Source: Rebecca billardiae RCC1528
Taxonomy: Eukaryota; Haptophyta
Assembly: GCA_965240325.2 (NCBI GenBank)
Contig: OZ251231.1
Span: 1,178,001-1,242,000 of the forward strand
Reading direction: 5' to 3'
DNA: 64,000 bases
This document shows, piece after piece, positions 61,779-64,000 of this stretch. Position 1 is the first letter of the stretch. Each line of letters opens with the position of its first letter. The translations under genes and the position numbers were made by a program. The notes beneath the pieces were generated by a model. That model saw only the letters and a list, made by a program, of their open reading frames with translations. It made no database searches and was not told the origin of the DNA.

Positions 61779-63460
61779 CTACGAGCGCTGGTCCTAGCGA
61801 GTGTTTAGCGCTGAATTGGGGCTGGATCATATGCCCTCTGGAGGGGTCTGGGCCAGCCAAGTAAAAAAAGCAGGTGCACATACCCTGAATATAGGGCGTA
61901 ACGGCTAGCATATTTACTTATTAGAATGAGCCTGAACTTATTGGAAACGGCATGTAACGGCTGTCTTATATGTGACATATAGACCATGTCGACTTCACTT
62001 TGATAGAGCATCTCGGCGAGATCGTTCTGAGTCCCCAGCAGCAGCAGGTCCCAACATGCGATATAAGCTGTGTACTGGCAGGCTGTCAAACACGTAGTTT
62101 CCCGGAAGCCACTGGTCGTTACATACCCACCGTGTATATAGACGCCATTCTGATGAATACAGTCTCGTCTGATCTCGAGCCGCGAGATACGTTTTCAGAC
62201 TGTGTATACGGCCACGCGTACGGCGTATTGCAGACATAGTAGACCCAAAGCACCGGCCCCATGTCCTCAGCCCGGGAGTACTCTCGGTCATAATCAAGGT
62301 TTAAAGTCACTCGAGCCAACCGTCACCGCTCCATGGCCGAGACCTACGAGGCAGGTCAAATCTGTCGTCATCGCAGTGCGGCACAGTGCCGAGCATGCGA
62401 TTCGGCAGCAAACGCCTGCTCCAGGTGGTGGCTGGCGTCTCTGCACCAAACCAGGCCGGATGGGATCGGTCCATATATGTACGCCCTACCCTGTTCCGCG
62501 CTATTTCTGGGCGTTGGGGCGGATATTCGGCCTACAGAGGCTGATCCGGCGCTGTTCGGCGCTCCTGGCTGGCTGCGCGGAGCCCAATGGCAAGCGCCGG
62601 CGTGTGCAAGGTGTCAAGATTGAGACGATCTCTGACGCTCCCGCCGGTCTTGGGCGCACCACGTGCATGGAGGCCCATCTGCGTCTGCTTCTGCAGGCAT
62701 GCGCGTCACAGGGGCGCGCTTGTAGGCACGGTCGAGTGCACGTCGGAGGCCTGTCGAATGAGCCAACCGCTGCCTGCGAGCACGTCCGCAACGTCCTGAG
62801 AGGCGAATGGGAGGCGCCCCGACGCCATCTGGGGGCACGCATGACCCATACCCAACGTGCTGACCATCGCCAGTGCCACGGCAGGTGCAAACACGGGCCC
62901 TACGAGCGGAACATGACAGTTGCGGGCTCCGCGGAGGTGTTGCGCGCGAGCTCGCGCAGGTCTGCTGACGGCGATTCCGGCGCAGCAGGGCAGGTTAGGC
63001 GAGCTGGGCATCCACGGATACACATGAACACTCGGGGCGAGCATCGATCTCCCCGGGGCGAGTTGATCTTGAGCCACAAGGAGCGGTAGCGTGACGGGCG
63101 TACGCAGCGCACCAATTCAAGCCGGCCGACGCGCGCCGCGCACGGCGCGAGGTGGCCAAGAACCGGGTGGTGAGCCGCTGGTGGCGCAAAGACAAGGGTC
63201 AGAAGCGCCCACCAGCGTCACGCGCGCGCGCTCCCGAGACCATATCGGCGTCTCATGGGACGCGAGCGCGCGGCGGTCCACTGCCTCCGGCCGCTCGTGC
63301 TCGAGCGGAACCGAGCTCTGAGCGCCCGAACGCGTCGGAGCTCGATTTTCGAGCGGGGTCCGAGAAAAGGGCTCCGCGCCACCCTAAAAGGCCGAGGGAG
63401 GAGCGAAAATGCGCCGCGGCTTTGATTTTCTTTTTTTAATGAGCGGTTTGGCCCCCCTAC
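61741..63460. mobile_element. 1.72-kb segment bounded by 14-bp inverted repeats
   Basis: GTAGGGGGGCCAAA at 61741-61754 is exactly inverted at 63447-63460. Inside, 61771-62310 is the first copy of a 540-bp sequence that recurs just outside the right end. The remainder (62311-63446) has open frames (for example 62202-63089) without recognisable domains. It is either a non-autonomous DNA element or one unit of a longer tandem array. Confidence 0.5.
61771..62310 (+). repeat. 540-bp direct repeat, copy 1
   Basis: Begins ACTGACGGCTACGAGCGC and ends GGTTTAAAGTCAC. About 98-99 % identical by eye to 63459-64000. Confidence 0.9.
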
Positions 63461-64000
63461 TGACGGCTACGAGCGCTGGTCCTAGCGAGTGTTTAGCGCT
63501 GAATTGGGGCTGGATCATATGCCCTCTGGAGGGGTCTGGGCCAGCCAAGTAAAAAAATCAGGTGCACATACCCTGAATATAGGGCGTAACGGCTAGCATA
63601 TTTACTTATTAGAATGAGCCTGAACTTATTGGAAACGGCATGTAACGGCTGTCTTATATGTGACATATAGACCATGTCGACTTCACTTTGATAGAGCATC
63701 TCGGCGAGATCGTTCTGAGTCCCCAGCAGCAGCAGGTCCCAACATGCGATATAGGCTGTGTACTGGCAGGCTGTCAAACACGTAGTTTCCCGGAAGCCAC
63801 TCTGGTCGTTACATACCCACCGTGTATATAGACGCCATGCTGATGAATACAGTCTCGTCTGATCTCGAGCCGCGAGATACGTTTTCAGACTGTGTATACG
63901 GCCATGCGTACGGCGTATTGCAGACATAGTAGACCCAAAGCACCGGCCCCATGTCCTCAGCTCGGGAGTACTCTCGGTCATAATCAAGGTTTAAAGTCAC
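63459..64000 (+). repeat. 540-bp direct repeat, copy 2, continuing past the right edge
   Basis: Same start as copy 1, offset 1,688-1,690 bp. It differs by about five substitutions and a 2-base CT insertion near 63803. Confidence 0.9.

Noticed and set aside
62202-63089. 295-codon plus-strand frame inside the 1.7-kb repeat
   Set aside because: No domain, no coding bias, several competing frames, and it spans the edge of the 540-bp repeat.

Overview
The window reads as nuclear DNA of a GC-rich eukaryotic alga with a secondary plastid. A haptophyte (Pavlovophyceae-like) is my best guess, and a pelagophyte or other stramenopile is not excluded. The evidence is: GT-AG introns of about 95-310 bp in GC-rich genes; N-termini that look like signal peptide plus transit peptide; a histidine-kinase rhodopsin; EsV-1-7 cysteine repeats; TIR-like domains of the kind found in algal proteins; a Ty1/copia element; and AT-rich, repeat-filled intergenic islands. 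No rRNA, tRNA, CRISPR or bacterial operon was seen. All names come from motif reading, without a database search.

Layout. 1-4237 (-): the 5' two thirds of a copia gag-pol that runs off the left edge, with its PBS and a probable LTR. 4.5-9.6 kb: repeats and hairpins. 9.6-11.25 kb (-): bestrophin-like channel. 11.25-13.8 kb: repeats. 13.8-17.6 kb (+): hybrid histidine-kinase rhodopsin. 20.0-20.6 kb (+): unknown small protein. 21.6-38.3 kb is a gene-dense island: a nucleoside hydrolase/membrane/TIR-like fusion (-), sialidase (-), FAAP24-like (+), ATP-grasp (-), methyltransferase-like (+), TPR/F-box/WD40 (-), four-helix membrane protein (+), Myb/HNH (-) and an LRR protein (+). 39.5-44.5 kb: TIR-like/LRR gene built from one-LRR exons, then a BSD protein. 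46.0-47.4 kb: sulfotransferase. 48.4-54.2 kb: duplicated mobile elements, a hairpin array and a frameshifted ORF. 54.5-61.1 kb: VHL-like, EsV-1-7, CIA30-like, plastid-targeted and PX proteins. 61.7-64.0 kb: a young 1.7-kb repeat unit.

The genes do not form one pathway. The strongest theme is signalling and defence-like architecture: a light sensor carrying every phosphorelay module in one chain, a membrane protein joining an N-ribosidase-type domain to a TIR-like domain, and a TIR-like/LRR protein whose repeats each sit on an 84-bp phase-2 exon. Several genes are divergent pairs with short shared promoters (58 to about 300 bp). Many introns start GTGCG.
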